Part shown: piece after piece, positions 26,157-35,168 of the stretch
Layout: each line of letters starts with the position of its first letter
Position numbering within the stretch: the stretch's first letter is position 1
Assembly: GCF_011801125.1 (NCBI RefSeq)
Contig: NZ_CP046171.1
Coordinates: 6,324,001 to 6,388,000, forward strand
Length of the DNA: 64,000 nucleotides
Direction: 5' to 3'
Source: Nocardia brasiliensis
GTDB lineage: Bacteria; Actinomycetota; Actinomycetes; Mycobacteriales; Mycobacteriaceae
The notes under the pieces: generated by a model
Databases searched by the model: none
What the model was told of the DNA's origin: nothing
Seen by the model: only the letters and a program-made list of their open reading frames with translations
Position numbers and translations under genes: made by a program

Positions 26157-27782
26157 ATGCGTGTCATGGCCCAGTTGGCGATGGTGATGAATCTGGACAA
26201 GTGCATCGGCTGTCACACCTGCAGTGTCACCTGTAAGCAGGCGTGGACCAATCGTGGTGGCACCGAGTACATGTGGTTCAACAACGTCGAAACCCGTCCC
26301 GGGCAAGGATATCCACGCCGCTATCAGGACCAGGACCGATGGAAAGGCGGGTGGCGGCTGGACCGGCGCGGGCGGCTGCGATTGCGGTCGGGGTCCCGGT
26401 TGTCCCGGCTGCTCAACATTTTCGCCAACCCCGATCTGCCCACCGTCGCGGACTATTACGAGCCGTGGAGCTATGACTACGACACCCTGCTGTCGGCGCC
26501 GGCGATGGACACCACCCCGGTCGCGCGCCCGAAATCGGTGATCACCGGCGCCGACACCGCCATCACCTGGGGCGCGAACTGGGACGACGACCTGGGCTCG
26601 GGGCCCGAACAGATCAGCCGAGACCCCGTCCTGGCACGGCTGTCAGAACAAGTCAAACTCGAGTTCGAGCAGACGTTCATGTTCTATCTGCCGCGGATCT
26701 GTGAACACTGCCTGCACCCCGCGTGCGCGGCGGCGTGCCCGTCCGGGGCGATCTACAAACGCGCCGAGGACGGCATCGTGCTCGTCGACCAAGACAAATG
26801 CCGGGGCTGGCGGCAATGCGTCACCGCATGCCCCTACAAGAAGATCTACTTCAACCACCACACCGGCAAAGCCGAGAAATGCACCTTCTGCTACCCCCGC
26901 GTCGAAGTCGGGATCCCCACCGTGTGCTCGGAAACCTGCGTCGGACGCCTGCGCTACATCGGGGTCATGCTCTATGACGCCGACCGCGTCGGCGACGCCG
27001 CCTCGGTCACCGACGACACAGACCTCTACCCCGCCCAACTCGAGGTCTTCCTCAACCCCCACGACCCCCGCGTCATCGCCGAAGCCGAACGCGCCGGCAT
27101 CTCCCCGGAATGGATCACCGCCGCCCAGGACTCCCCGGTCTACCAACTCATCGTCGACTACCAAATCGCGCTACCCCTGCACCCGGAATACCGCACCATG
27201 CCCATGGTCTGGTACGTCCCACCCCTGTCCCCCGTCGTCGACGTCCTCACCGAAACCGGACACGACGGCGAAAACCCCGCCAACCTCTTCGGCGCCATCG
27301 ACGCCCTACGCATCCCCGTGCAATACCTCGCCGAACTCTTCACCGCCGGAGACACCGGCCCCGTACGCGCGGCACTACAACGCCTCGCCGGCATGCGCGC
27401 GTTCATGCGCTCGATCAACCTCGGCCAAGAACCCGACCCCGCCATCGCCCACAACATCGGACTCCCACCCGAACAAATCGAAGCCCTCTACCGACTCCTC
27501 GCCATCGCCAAATACGAACACCGCTACGTCATCCCCACCGGCGCCACCACCCAAGCCCACCAACTCGACGCCCTCGCCACCGGATGCAGCCTCGACAACA
27601 CCGGCGGACCCGGCATGACCGCCTACGACACCATCAACACCAAATTCCACCGCACCGACACCAACAACGCCACACCACAAGAGAAAACGACACGGATCAA
27701 CCTGCTCAACTGGGACGGCAAGAGCACCGAGGGGCTGATACCCGCCGCCGATGCCACGCTGCGGAACGGCGCCGCCCGATGA
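26157..27782 (+). CDS. narH: Respiratory nitrate reductase beta subunit NarH
   Basis: The 541-residue electron-transfer subunit has four Fe-S cluster motifs: CIGCHTCSVTC near residue 16, CEHCLHPACAAACPSG, CRGWRQCVTACPYKK (the Trp in place of a Cys marks the [3Fe-4S] cluster), and CTFCYPRVEVG with VCSETCVGR. It passes electrons from the NarI hemes to NarG. An in-frame ATG three codons later (MAQLAM) is a possible alternative start. The 3' half uses almost only C- or A-ending codons, in sharp contrast with the G/T-ending end of narG. Its stop overlaps narJ by 4 bp. Confidence 0.96.
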   Translation: MRVMAQLAMVMNLDKCIGCHTCSVTCKQAWTNRGGTEYMWFNNVETRPGQGYPRRYQDQDRWKGGWRLDRRGRLRLRSGSRLSRLLNIFANPDLPTVADYYEPWSYDYDTLLSAPAMDTTPVARPKSVITGADTAITWGANWDDDLGSGPEQISRDPVLARLSEQVKLEFEQTFMFYLPRICEHCLHPACAAACPSGAIYKRAEDGIVLVDQDKCRGWRQCVTACPYKKIYFNHHTGKAEKCTFCYPRVEVGIPTVCSETCVGRLRYIGVMLYDADRVGDAASVTDDTDLYPAQLEVFLNPHDPRVIAEAERAGISPEWITAAQDSPVYQLIVDYQIALPLHPEYRTMPMVWYVPPLSPVVDVLTETGHDGENPANLFGAIDALRIPVQYLAELFTAGDTGPVRAALQRLAGMRAFMRSINLGQEPDPAIAHNIGLPPEQIEALYRLLAIAKYEHRYVIPTGATTQAHQLDALATGCSLDNTGGPGMTAYDTINTKFHRTDTNNATPQEKTTRINLLNWDGKSTEGLIPAADATLRNGAAR

Positions 27783-28459
27783 CCCTGCTGAAGCCGCGTC
27801 GTCGCCCGGAACCCGTCGCGGCGATGAGCGAACGAGATCGGCACCTGGTGTGGCGACTGTCCGCGCTGCTGTTGGATTACCCGAGCACATCGATGTTGGC
27901 GATGGCCGACCAATTGTCTTGCGCCGTATCTGAATTACCACCGGTCGCCGGTGGCGGCCTGCTGCGCTTCATCGAGTATCTGCGCGGCACACCACCATTG
28001 ACGCTCGCCGCCGACTATGTCGCGACGTTCGACCTGCGCCGTCGAGCCAGCATGCACCTGACCTACTACGCCTACGGCGACACCCGTAAACGCGGCATGG
28101 CACTGCTGCGCTTCAAACACGCCTACCGGCACGCGGGCGTCGAACTCGGCGACGAGGAACTGCCCGACCACCTGCCTGTGGTCCTGGAATTCGCCGCGAC
28201 CATCGACCCGATCGGCGGCGAACGCCTACTCGGCGAACACGTACCGGTACTCGAACTACTGCGACTCTCCCTGGCCGACAGCGCTTCTCCCTACACCGAC
28301 GTGCTCGCCGCCGTGCTGGCCACGCTGCCGCCCCCGACCACCGCGGACCGGCGACGCATCGCCGAACTGGCCGCACAGGGACCACCAGAAGAAGAGGTCG
28401 GACTCGACCCCTTCGCGGCGGACCCGTCGATGTTCGCCGACGCGGAGGGACGCCGATGA
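27779..28459 (+). CDS. narJ: Nitrate reductase assembly chaperone NarJ
   Basis: The 226-residue protein is a helical TorD/NarJ-type chaperone: LVWRLSALLLDYPS at the start, the family signature YVATFDLRRRASMHLTYYAYGDTRKRG in the middle, and a Pro-rich acidic tail. NarJ binds apo-NarG and holds it until the molybdenum cofactor and first Fe-S cluster are inserted; it is not part of the final enzyme. ATGA overlaps with narH before it and narI after it indicate translational coupling. Confidence 0.93.
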   Translation: MTLLKPRRRPEPVAAMSERDRHLVWRLSALLLDYPSTSMLAMADQLSCAVSELPPVAGGGLLRFIEYLRGTPPLTLAADYVATFDLRRRASMHLTYYAYGDTRKRGMALLRFKHAYRHAGVELGDEELPDHLPVVLEFAATIDPIGGERLLGEHVPVLELLRLSLADSASPYTDVLAAVLATLPPPTTADRRRIAELAAQGPPEEEVGLDPFAADPSMFADAEGRR

Positions 28460-29214
28460 ATCTGACACCGCACCTGCCGAACGCGCTGTGGCTTGCCCTG
28501 CCCTACATCGCGTTCACCTCGTTCGCGCTCGGCCACCTGTGGCGCTATCGGAACGACCAATTCGGTTGGACGACACGATCTTCCCAGATCTACGAGAGCC
28601 GCCTGCTGCGCATGGGCAGCCCGCTGTTCCACTTCGGCATGCTCGGCGTGATCGGCGGGCACGTCATGGGCCTGCTGATCCCGCAGTCGTGGACCGACGC
28701 ACTCGGCATCCCCGAGTACGACTACCACCTGTGCGCCGTGCTGTGCGGCTCGGTCGCCGGGATCGCGGTACTCGCGGGCGTCGCCATCCTGCTTTACCGG
28801 CGCATTACCGTCCCGGCGGTGCGTAAAGCCACCACCGCCAACGACAAGCTGATGTACGGCCTGCTCGCCGCCGCGCTGATCACCGGGATGCTGAATACCT
28901 GGGGCAGCAACGTCTTCTGGGGTGTGTACAACTATCGCACCACCGTATCCCCTTGGTTCCGTAGCCTTTTCACCCTCGACCCACGACCTGACCTGATGGT
29001 CGGCACGCCGTGGACCTTTCAGCTGCACGCGCTCGTCGTCCTGGTGCTCATCGGCATCTGGCCCTACACCCGGCTGGTGCACGTGTTCAGCGCCCCCATC
29101 GGCTACCTGACCCGCCCCTACATCGTCTACCGCAGCAAGGCTCCGGAGGCGGGCACCAAGAGCAGCTACGCCCGCGCGTGGCGCGCACCGGTCACGCCAC
29201 AGCGCTGGCGGTGA
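28456..29214 (+). CDS. narI: Nitrate reductase gamma subunit NarI (cytochrome b)
   Basis: The 252-residue protein has five membrane helices. Heme-ligand histidines lie in FHFGMLGVIGGHVMG and in the late segment FQLHALVVLV with TRLVHVFS. NarI oxidises menaquinol at the membrane and feeds electrons to NarH. The C terminus is short, basic and soluble. It is the last gene of the operon; a GC palindrome follows directly, and the next gene converges from the other strand. Confidence 0.95.
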   Translation: MNLTPHLPNALWLALPYIAFTSFALGHLWRYRNDQFGWTTRSSQIYESRLLRMGSPLFHFGMLGVIGGHVMGLLIPQSWTDALGIPEYDYHLCAVLCGSVAGIAVLAGVAILLYRRITVPAVRKATTANDKLMYGLLAAALITGMLNTWGSNVFWGVYNYRTTVSPWFRSLFTLDPRPDLMVGTPWTFQLHALVVLVLIGIWPYTRLVHVFSAPIGYLTRPYIVYRSKAPEAGTKSSYARAWRAPVTPQRWR

Positions 29215-29216
29215 GG

Positions 29217-29230
29217 GCCCGCGCGCGGGC
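29217..29230. terminator. Short GC palindrome between narI and the convergent VOC gene
   Basis: GCCCGCGCGCGGGC is a perfect 14-bp palindrome located 3-16 bp after the narI stop and 9 bp before the end of the opposite gene. It could act as a bidirectional terminator, but the loop would be small and no T tract follows. Confidence 0.35.
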
Positions 29231-29238
29231 ACGTCGGG

Positions 29239-29691
29239 TCAGGCGTTGTCGTAGGCGTGCTGGAGGGCTTTGATGTCCAGCTTGGACATGGCGCGCAGGG
29301 CGGTGCCGACGGCGATGGTCTTGGCGGGGTCCTCGCCCGACAGCAGCTTCGGCAGCGCAGTGGGGACGACCTGCCAGGACAGGCCGTAGCGATCGGTCAG
29401 CCAGCCGCAGGGTCCCGGCGCTCCCCCGTCGGTGAGTGCGTCCCACAGGCGGTCCACCTCGTCCTGCGTTTCCACGATGACCTGCAGGGAAGCCGCGTCG
29501 GTCAGCGGATGCCCCGGTCCGCCGTTCATCAGGGTGACCGCGTGCCCGTCGAGATCGAGCGTGACGACGAACGCCGAGCCGTCCGTGTTGCGGCTGATGT
29601 CGGTGACCGACGAGTTCGGCACCACCGCGGCATAGAAGGTGGCCGCTTCCTCGGCGGCGCTGTCGAACCAGAAGAAGGTGTTGACGGACAT
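29239..29691 (-). CDS. PhnB-like VOC superfamily protein
   Basis: The 150-residue protein begins NTFFWFDSAAEEAATFYAAVVPNS, the typical opening of the 3-demethylubiquinone-methyltransferase-like (PhnB) VOC family. It continues with LMNGGPGHPLTDAASL, DEVDRLWDAL and the hallmark CGWLTDRYGLSWQVVPTAL. The biochemical role is unknown despite the family name. The start ATG at 29691 is supported by AAGGAG about 7 bases upstream. It is convergent with narI. Confidence 0.82.
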   Translation of the reverse strand: MSVNTFFWFDSAAEEAATFYAAVVPNSSVTDISRNTDGSAFVVTLDLDGHAVTLMNGGPGHPLTDAASLQVIVETQDEVDRLWDALTDGGAPGPCGWLTDRYGLSWQVVPTALPKLLSGEDPAKTIAVGTALRAMSKLDIKALQHAYDNA

Positions 29692-29811
29692 GATGTGCTC
29701 CTTACTAATCGGTGACTTGCTGTCACCCTCCGGTCGGAGCCGGAACCGCGGCATCGACGTATCTCGCCGAAAAACTTCGAAAAACTTTTCCGGGTGACCT
29801 GACCTGGACTT

Positions 29812-30639
29812 TCAGCACTGGGGCAGCTGATCCAGGTACGGCCGAACAGCCTGCGCCGCGGCCTCGGGATAGTCGAGGCCCGCCGCGGCGGCCACCGCCA
29901 CGGCGAGTTCGGCGAACAGGTCGGCCGTGGCCCGCGCCTGCCGCAGCGGGTCGCCGATCGCCAAGATCTCCTCGACGCGCTGCCACACGCCGGGCGCGGC
30001 CCAGTCCCGCATCTTGGTGCCGCCGTGCCACACGTCGTGCCCGGCCCCGTAGTGGGCCACCGCGTGCCATTCGATCATGCTCAGCAGCAGCTCCTTGGTC
30101 TCCTGATCCCGGGACCGCACCACCCAGTGCTCACCTCGCGCCGAATACCTTGGCAGGTGCGCGATCTCGAACCAGAACTCGGCGCAGTGCGCAGCGAACT
30201 CCTGCTGGTCCGGCAGTTCCACCACCGGGCTCGCACCGGTCGCGATGGGCAGCCCCGCCGCGGTCCCGTCTCGATCGAACAGCACCTGATAGCCGCGCTG
30301 GTGCAGGTCGTCGAGCCCGTTCGCGGCGAATTCGGACAGCAGGTCCACCGGCAAGATCTGGAAGTCCGCCTTGTGCCCGCCGGCGAAGAACACCAGATGG
30401 GCCGGATTGTCATAGGGCCCGTCCAGCTCGATGTTCACCCACACCTCGCCCAGCTCCCCCACCCACCCGTCCTCCCCCACGTACAGCTCGGGCTCGGTGG
30501 TGAACACCTCGATGTCGTGGTCCGACAACGCGTCCACCGCACCGTCCCCGCGCGCCCGCGAACCCGTCCGCAGCACCACCCGCACATCCCCGCGCCCCCG
30601 CGCCCACTCCACCACCCGCACCACGAACCCGTCATCCAT
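29812..30639 (-). CDS. AadK/ANT(6)-like aminoglycoside nucleotidyltransferase family protein
   Basis: The 275-residue protein has a nucleotidyltransferase signature near the N terminus: VVLRTGSRARG then LSDHDIEVF, the GS and DxD elements that bind nucleotide and metal. The long helical C-terminal half (KELLLSMIEWHAVAHYG) matches the streptomycin adenylyltransferase family (PF04439 type). Known members adenylate streptomycin at the 6-position, but chromosomal actinobacterial homologues are mostly untested, so resistance is only a possibility. The start ATG at 30639 has GGGGGAGG about 8 bases upstream. It stands alone between the VOC and cupin genes, all on the minus strand. Confidence 0.75.
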   Translation of the reverse strand: MDDGFVVRVVEWARGRGDVRVVLRTGSRARGDGAVDALSDHDIEVFTTEPELYVGEDGWVGELGEVWVNIELDGPYDNPAHLVFFAGGHKADFQILPVDLLSEFAANGLDDLHQRGYQVLFDRDGTAAGLPIATGASPVVELPDQQEFAAHCAEFWFEIAHLPRYSARGEHWVVRSRDQETKELLLSMIEWHAVAHYGAGHDVWHGGTKMRDWAAPGVWQRVEEILAIGDPLRQARATADLFAELAVAVAAAAGLDYPEAAAQAVRPYLDQLPQC

Positions 30640-30704
30640 CAATCGATCCTCCCCCACCGTCGCAGCACCAGACCACCCGCCGACTGGCGGATTGAGCCCG
30701 TTCC

Positions 30705-31151
30705 CTAGGCGCAAGGTGGGGCAGGGGCGTCGCGGAAGAGGGGGTGGGCGGTGGGTGGGGCGTAGACGACATCGAGGACGAGGGGATCGGTGCCCTCGTT
30801 GCGGCCGATGTGGACGTTCCAAGCGCCCTCGGGTTCGTAGATGAAATCGCCGGGGTGGTACGTGGGGCCGGTGCAGTCGGGGCCGGGGTGGGTGAGCGTG
30901 CCCGCGCGGATGATGCCGAAGACCGGGCCGTCGTGGTAATGCCAGCCGGTGGAACCGCCTGGGGCAATGGTGATTTCGCGGACGACGAGATCAGTGCCCG
31001 CGACGAACGGGAGCAGGCCCGCGGGGATCTGGGCTTGAGCGAGGGTGACCGCGGTGATATCGGTGCCGGGCGTGGCGCCGGCGGTGGCGCCGGCGCAGAC
31101 GACCGTGCCGAGCAGCATGGCCGCGCCCACCGCACAGGTGAATGGCCTCAT
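30705..31151 (-). CDS. Secreted single-domain cupin protein
   Basis: The 148-residue protein has an N-terminal signal peptide (MRPFTCAVGAAMLLGTVVCAG, Ala-rich cleavage region) followed by a cupin barrel. Motif 1 is GGSTGWHYHDGPVFGIIRAG with two His ligands; motif 2 is HPGDFIYEPEGAWNVHIGRN. It probably binds a metal outside the membrane; substrate unknown. The ATG at 31151 is preferred to a GTG one codon earlier. It is divergent from the Tat-exported phosphatase gene with about 150 bp between them. Confidence 0.75.
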   Translation of the reverse strand: MRPFTCAVGAAMLLGTVVCAGATAGATPGTDITAVTLAQAQIPAGLLPFVAGTDLVVREITIAPGGSTGWHYHDGPVFGIIRAGTLTHPGPDCTGPTYHPGDFIYEPEGAWNVHIGRNEGTDPLVLDVVYAPPTAHPLFRDAPAPPCA

Positions 31152-31302
31152 CACGGGAGCCTAACCGGCGCACCGATGCACACGGAATGCGTTTTGCCGC
31201 AATCGCCCGAAGGCGTGCTTAAAGCAGGTGAAGGCAAAGTTCACGAAGAGTTCGCACGGGACCTGTGGTGTCGAGTTGTTCGCGACAGCCTCGCCGTACA
31301 GC

Positions 31303-33012
31303 ATGATGCGAATGCCGTCGAATCCGCTGAACCCCGCAGGCGACATTCCGGATACCGGAATACCGGCCGCGCTGTCCGCCGAGATGACCATGGCCGAACA
31401 GCACGAGTGGCACCGGGCGTACCTGCGGCGTCATCCCGTGTCGCGGCGCAATATCCTGCGTGGCGCGGCGGCGGCCGCCGCCGTGGCCGCAGTGGGCGTC
31501 TCGCCGTTCGGCAGGCGCGCCTACGCGCAGGACGCGCAGCTGGCGGTCGGCGGGCGGCACGTCGGGTTCGGGCCGGACGCGACGAGTCAGTTGCGGTTCG
31601 CCGGGCAGTTGTCCCGGCAGCCCGCGGGCACCAAGGTCTTTCTCGACCACGGTCCGACCCCCGCGCTCGGCGCGACGGTGGAGGCCGAGGTGCGCAACCT
31701 GCTCACCCAGGTGCCGCGCAGCGACGGCGGCGTGCTCGCGGCCGAACAGTTCTACGCGCACGCGCCGGTCGACGGCCTGCCCGGCCGGATGCCGCACTTC
31801 TATCGCTGGCGCACCTCGGACGGGTTCACCGGCGATATCCGAACCGCGGCGCCCGCGATGCCGAAGGGGCGGGCGGCCGTGGCGCCGTTCCGGTTCACCA
31901 TGATGGGCGATCAGGGCACCGACGAAACACCGGCGCTGCCACCTGGTCTCGCGCCCGGCGATTACGACGACCGGTACTACGAGGCGGACAACGATCCCTC
32001 GGTGCCGCACGCCGCCAACGTGCTGCGCCAAATCGCCGCCACCAAACCGGATTTCCATATCCTGGCCGGCGATATCGCCTATGCCGATCCGTCCGGCTCG
32101 GGAAAGCCGAACCAGTTCGTCCCGCACGGCGGAAAGCGCACATCCGGGTTCGACAAGTTCAATCCCTATGTCTGGGATGTGTATTTCGGCGCGATCGAGG
32201 CGAGCGCCGCCGAGACGCCGTGGATGTTCGCGACCGGCAACCACGACATGGAGGCGACCTACGGCCCGCTCGGTTACGGCGGGCACGCGGCGCGGCTCGA
32301 CTTCCCCGGCAACGGACCGGCGGGCTGCCCCTCGGCGTATTCGTTCACCTATGGCAACGTCGCGGTGCTCTCGCTCGACGCCAACGACATCTCCTACGAG
32401 ATCCGCGCCAACACCGGGTATTCCGGTGGGGCGCAGACGAGTTGGGTGCAGAGCACGCTGGCCGCCTATCGCGCCGACCCCGAGATCGACTTCCTGGTCT
32501 GCTTCTTCCACCACTGCGCGTACTCGACGACCGAGGCGCACGCGAGCGACGGCGGGGTGCGCGACGCCTGGGTCGCGCTGTTCGACCGATACCAGGTCGA
32601 TCTGGTGTTGCAGGGGCACAATCACGTCTTCGAACGCACCGATCCGATCCGCGGCAATGCCGCGACCAAGGTGGCGGGCGACAACTCGATCGTCTATCCG
32701 GAGACCGACGGCACCGTCTACTACACGGTCGGCGGCGGCGGCCGTCCCCGCTACGACTTCCAGCCGGGCTCGCGGGAGTCCTACCGCGGCAATGAACTAC
32801 CGGACACGACCGTGCCCGACAGCTACGTCTGGGTGCCCGGTGGCGGCAAGCGCGTGGAAGCGGCGCCGTGGTCGCGGGTGCGCTTCCGCAACTATTCGTT
32901 CCTGCGCGTCGACGTGCGCCCCGGCGTCTTCGCCAGCGAGATGGACGTGGTGGCCGTCGACGAGTACGGCCGCGAATTCGACAAGGTCACCTACCGCCGC
33001 CAGGCCCGCTGA
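31303..33012 (+). CDS. Tat-exported purple-acid-phosphatase-like metallophosphoesterase
   Basis: A twin-arginine leader (SRRNILRG, then an Ala-rich hydrophobic run ending in a RRAYAQ-like cleavage region) precedes a fibronectin-like domain and a calcineurin-type metallophosphoesterase domain. Metal-site motifs are MMGDQGT, LAGDIAYAD, ATGNHDM, FFHHCAY and GHNHVFER, as in Rv2577-type purple acid phosphatases. It likely releases phosphate from esters outside the cell. The start is uncertain: ATGs at 31303, 31306, 31312, 31384 and 31390 are all in frame, and the last two give a leader of more usual length. It converges on the TfoX gene with only 5 bp between the stops. Confidence 0.85.
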   Translation: MMRMPSNPLNPAGDIPDTGIPAALSAEMTMAEQHEWHRAYLRRHPVSRRNILRGAAAAAAVAAVGVSPFGRRAYAQDAQLAVGGRHVGFGPDATSQLRFAGQLSRQPAGTKVFLDHGPTPALGATVEAEVRNLLTQVPRSDGGVLAAEQFYAHAPVDGLPGRMPHFYRWRTSDGFTGDIRTAAPAMPKGRAAVAPFRFTMMGDQGTDETPALPPGLAPGDYDDRYYEADNDPSVPHAANVLRQIAATKPDFHILAGDIAYADPSGSGKPNQFVPHGGKRTSGFDKFNPYVWDVYFGAIEASAAETPWMFATGNHDMEATYGPLGYGGHAARLDFPGNGPAGCPSAYSFTYGNVAVLSLDANDISYEIRANTGYSGGAQTSWVQSTLAAYRADPEIDFLVCFFHHCAYSTTEAHASDGGVRDAWVALFDRYQVDLVLQGHNHVFERTDPIRGNAATKVAGDNSIVYPETDGTVYYTVGGGGRPRYDFQPGSRESYRGNELPDTTVPDSYVWVPGGGKRVEAAPWSRVRFRNYSFLRVDVRPGVFASEMDVVAVDEYGREFDKVTYRRQAR

Positions 33013-33017
33013 TGCGG

Positions 33018-33356
33018 TCACTTCTTCTTGGGCGGCAACGACCGCGCGTAGCCGACACCGCGGTCGACCCATTCCCGCAGCACCGTGTCGTCGTCGGCCG
33101 CCTCGGCGGTGACGCGCAGCCAGCCGATCCGTTCCCGCCCGCCCATCACCATCGGCCGTGCGTCCTCGCGCGCGAGCAGCCCGTCGTGCTGGTCCGGGTC
33201 GACCCGGACTAACAGCCCGCCCTGCCCACTGGCCGCCACCGCCAGATTGCCGCCGATCAGGAAGGCCAGACCGCCGAACATCTTCCGCTCGGACAACCCC
33301 GGCCCGGGTTTGATCAGCAACCGGATGCGATCGGCCAGTTCCTCGTCGTACGCCAT
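33018..33356 (-). CDS. TfoX N-terminal domain protein
   Basis: The 112-residue protein has the TfoX/Sxy N-domain signature ERKMFGGLAFLIGGNLAVAAS and a GWLRV strand, ending in a basic PPKKK tail. The domain belongs to competence regulators in gamma-proteobacteria. Standalone actinobacterial copies are of unknown function and are often only annotated as TfoX-like. It starts at an ATG about 40 bp from the end of the esterase gene on the same strand. Confidence 0.85.
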   Translation of the reverse strand: MAYDEELADRIRLLIKPGPGLSERKMFGGLAFLIGGNLAVAASGQGGLLVRVDPDQHDGLLAREDARPMVMGGRERIGWLRVTAEAADDDTVLREWVDRGVGYARSLPPKKK

Positions 33357-33396
33357 GACAGCATTCTCGCCCCTGGCACCGACAGATTTGCCGTAC

Positions 33397-34371
33397 TCAG
33401 GCTCCGATCGCCGCGGCGAACAGGGGCCAGGACTGGTGCAGGTCGTCTTGCCAGTAGGTCCAGGCGTGGGTGCCCGCCGGGCGCAGGTTGGCGGTGACCG
33501 GGATGCCGAGCTGGTGCAACCGGTCGACGAACGGCCTGGTGCAGCCGCCGACGACGGTCTCCATCACGCCGCCGACCAGGACCCGATCGAGCAGGCGAGC
33601 CGGATTGCCGTCGACCCCCGTATCGCCGATGTTGTCGTGTTCGCCGGGCGCGCCGGTGCCCGAGGAGACGTACAGCGCCATCCCGCGCAGGCGGTCGGCG
33701 TTCACCGTCGGATCGTGCTGGACCCAGGCCGGGTTGTCCGGTGCGCCCCACATGTTCGCCGCGTTCGCGCCGAACACCGCGAGCTGCGAGGTGACCAGCG
33801 CCTGTGCCCCGGCGTCGCTGGTGCGCGGGCATCCGCTGTAGGCGCCGACCGCCTGATACCTGCCCGGCGCACCGATCGCCAGGTTGAGCGCCGAGGTCGC
33901 CGACATGGACAGTCCCGCAACGGCATTGCGCCCGGTCATGGCGAACCGCGATTCCAGCAACGGCGGCAGTTCCCTGGTCAGGAAGGTCGTCCACTGATTG
34001 CGGCCGAGCGCGGGGTCGTCGTGCAGCCAATCGGTGTAGTAGCTGGCCCGGCCGCCGATGGGCACGATCACGTTGACGTTCTTGTCCGCGAAGAACTCCG
34101 CGACGTCGGTGCGGCGCATCCACGGCCCGCCGTCCTCGCCGCCGTCGACGGCGTTGAGCAGATACAGCGCGGGCGCGTCCGATCCGGGATGCGAGAGCCA
34201 CAGCGTGATCGGCTTGTTCATCGCCGCGGAGTGCACCACCACCTCCAGTTGCCGTCCGCCGAGCGGCCGCACGTCGATGATGTGCGATTCCGGCTCGGCG
34301 CCCGCGGGCACGGCGGCGATCGCGGCGAGCAGCACGAGCAGGGATACCAGGCAACGCAGCAGCCGACGCAT
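33397..34371 (-). CDS. Secreted esterase of the antigen 85 / mycolyltransferase family
   Basis: The 324-residue protein has a Sec signal peptide (about 1-25, VPAGAEP cleavage region). The esterase-D/Ag85 fold is shown by ALYLLNAVDGGEDGGPW, VIVPIGGRASYYTDW, the nucleophile elbow GLSMSATSALNLA (Ser155) and a late catalytic His in GTHAWTYWQ. In mycolic-acid bacteria these enzymes transfer mycolates to trehalose or arabinogalactan in the envelope. It lies at the end of a same-strand group headed by the NRPS gene and begins 40 bp after the DUF gene, so it may have been recruited to that cluster or may simply adjoin it. Confidence 0.85.
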   Translation of the reverse strand: MRRLLRCLVSLLVLLAAIAAVPAGAEPESHIIDVRPLGGRQLEVVVHSAAMNKPITLWLSHPGSDAPALYLLNAVDGGEDGGPWMRRTDVAEFFADKNVNVIVPIGGRASYYTDWLHDDPALGRNQWTTFLTRELPPLLESRFAMTGRNAVAGLSMSATSALNLAIGAPGRYQAVGAYSGCPRTSDAGAQALVTSQLAVFGANAANMWGAPDNPAWVQHDPTVNADRLRGMALYVSSGTGAPGEHDNIGDTGVDGNPARLLDRVLVGGVMETVVGGCTRPFVDRLHQLGIPVTANLRPAGTHAWTYWQDDLHQSWPLFAAAIGA

Positions 34372-34411
34372 GATGTCGAGTATCTATCAGTCCGATCAGG
34401 ACCCGTGGCAT

Positions 34412-35119
34412 TCAGCGGGCGTGTTCGCCCGGCGAGTGCACCCGCAGGTCGGTGATGCCGTCGTCGGCGACTCCGGTGCGGCGCAGCCGTTCGGCGATCG
34501 ACCAGCGAAGCCGGCGCGGTAGATCCGGCGCCACCTGCGTGAGATAGGCGTAGAGCCATTCGGTGCGCTCGACGAGAAACGGGAAGTCGGTGTTCATCAT
34601 CTTGCGGATCACCAGCATCGGCAGCGGGGCGTCGAGCGGACGGAAGTCCTTGTTCCACAACCCCGATACCGCGCACCCGGGATAGAACTGACCGAGCATC
34701 GAGCCCTCCGTCACCACGTCGCTCTTGCGCGCCCGATGCACGGTGTCGACCGGCCCGTAGCGGGCGAGGTCGGGAAACAGGGTGATGGCCGCCAGCATCC
34801 CGGCGTCGCGGCCCGCGGCGGTACGCAACCCCCGGTAGATCTCGAAGGCGTCGTCCACCGCGGCGGTCATGGCGTCGAGCCCCGGCGCCGCGCCGGGCAG
34901 CACGGCCACCCACAGGCTGTGGTGCGTCATCGTATGGCGCACAAAGGGACACACCGGTCCGTCGCGGCCGAGGGCGGGATCCGGACGGGCCAACCGATCC
35001 GCGACGTACCGTAACAGCGTGCCCGCCTGGGGATTCCGTTGCGACCATGCCGTCGGGTCGTCGTAGACGTTGCACCATTCGAGGCCGGTGCGCGGCCCCA
35101 CCCGCGTGCGCAGGTTCAC
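34412..35119 (-). CDS. Conserved protein of unknown function next to the NRPS (possibly DUF6875)
   Basis: I do not recognise a function. The 235-residue protein has no membrane segment. It contains PVCPFVRHTMTHHSLWVAVLP near residue 55, a central SMLGQFYPGCAVSGLWNK and a hydrophobic LPMLVIRKMMNTDFPFL. This layout resembles a family I tentatively recall as DUF6875, often found near NRPS genes. Two Cys and a His pair could bind a metal or cofactor, but this is speculation. The GTG start at 35119 lies 49 bp after the NRPS stop and 40 bp before the esterase gene, suggesting one transcript. Confidence 0.6.
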   Translation of the reverse strand: MNLRTRVGPRTGLEWCNVYDDPTAWSQRNPQAGTLLRYVADRLARPDPALGRDGPVCPFVRHTMTHHSLWVAVLPGAAPGLDAMTAAVDDAFEIYRGLRTAAGRDAGMLAAITLFPDLARYGPVDTVHRARKSDVVTEGSMLGQFYPGCAVSGLWNKDFRPLDAPLPMLVIRKMMNTDFPFLVERTEWLYAYLTQVAPDLPRRLRWSIAERLRRTGVADDGITDLRVHSPGEHAR

Positions 35120-35168
35120 GCGTGCACCTCGGGTAGCGCCGCGAAACCGGCTGTGCGCCTATCGGTTG

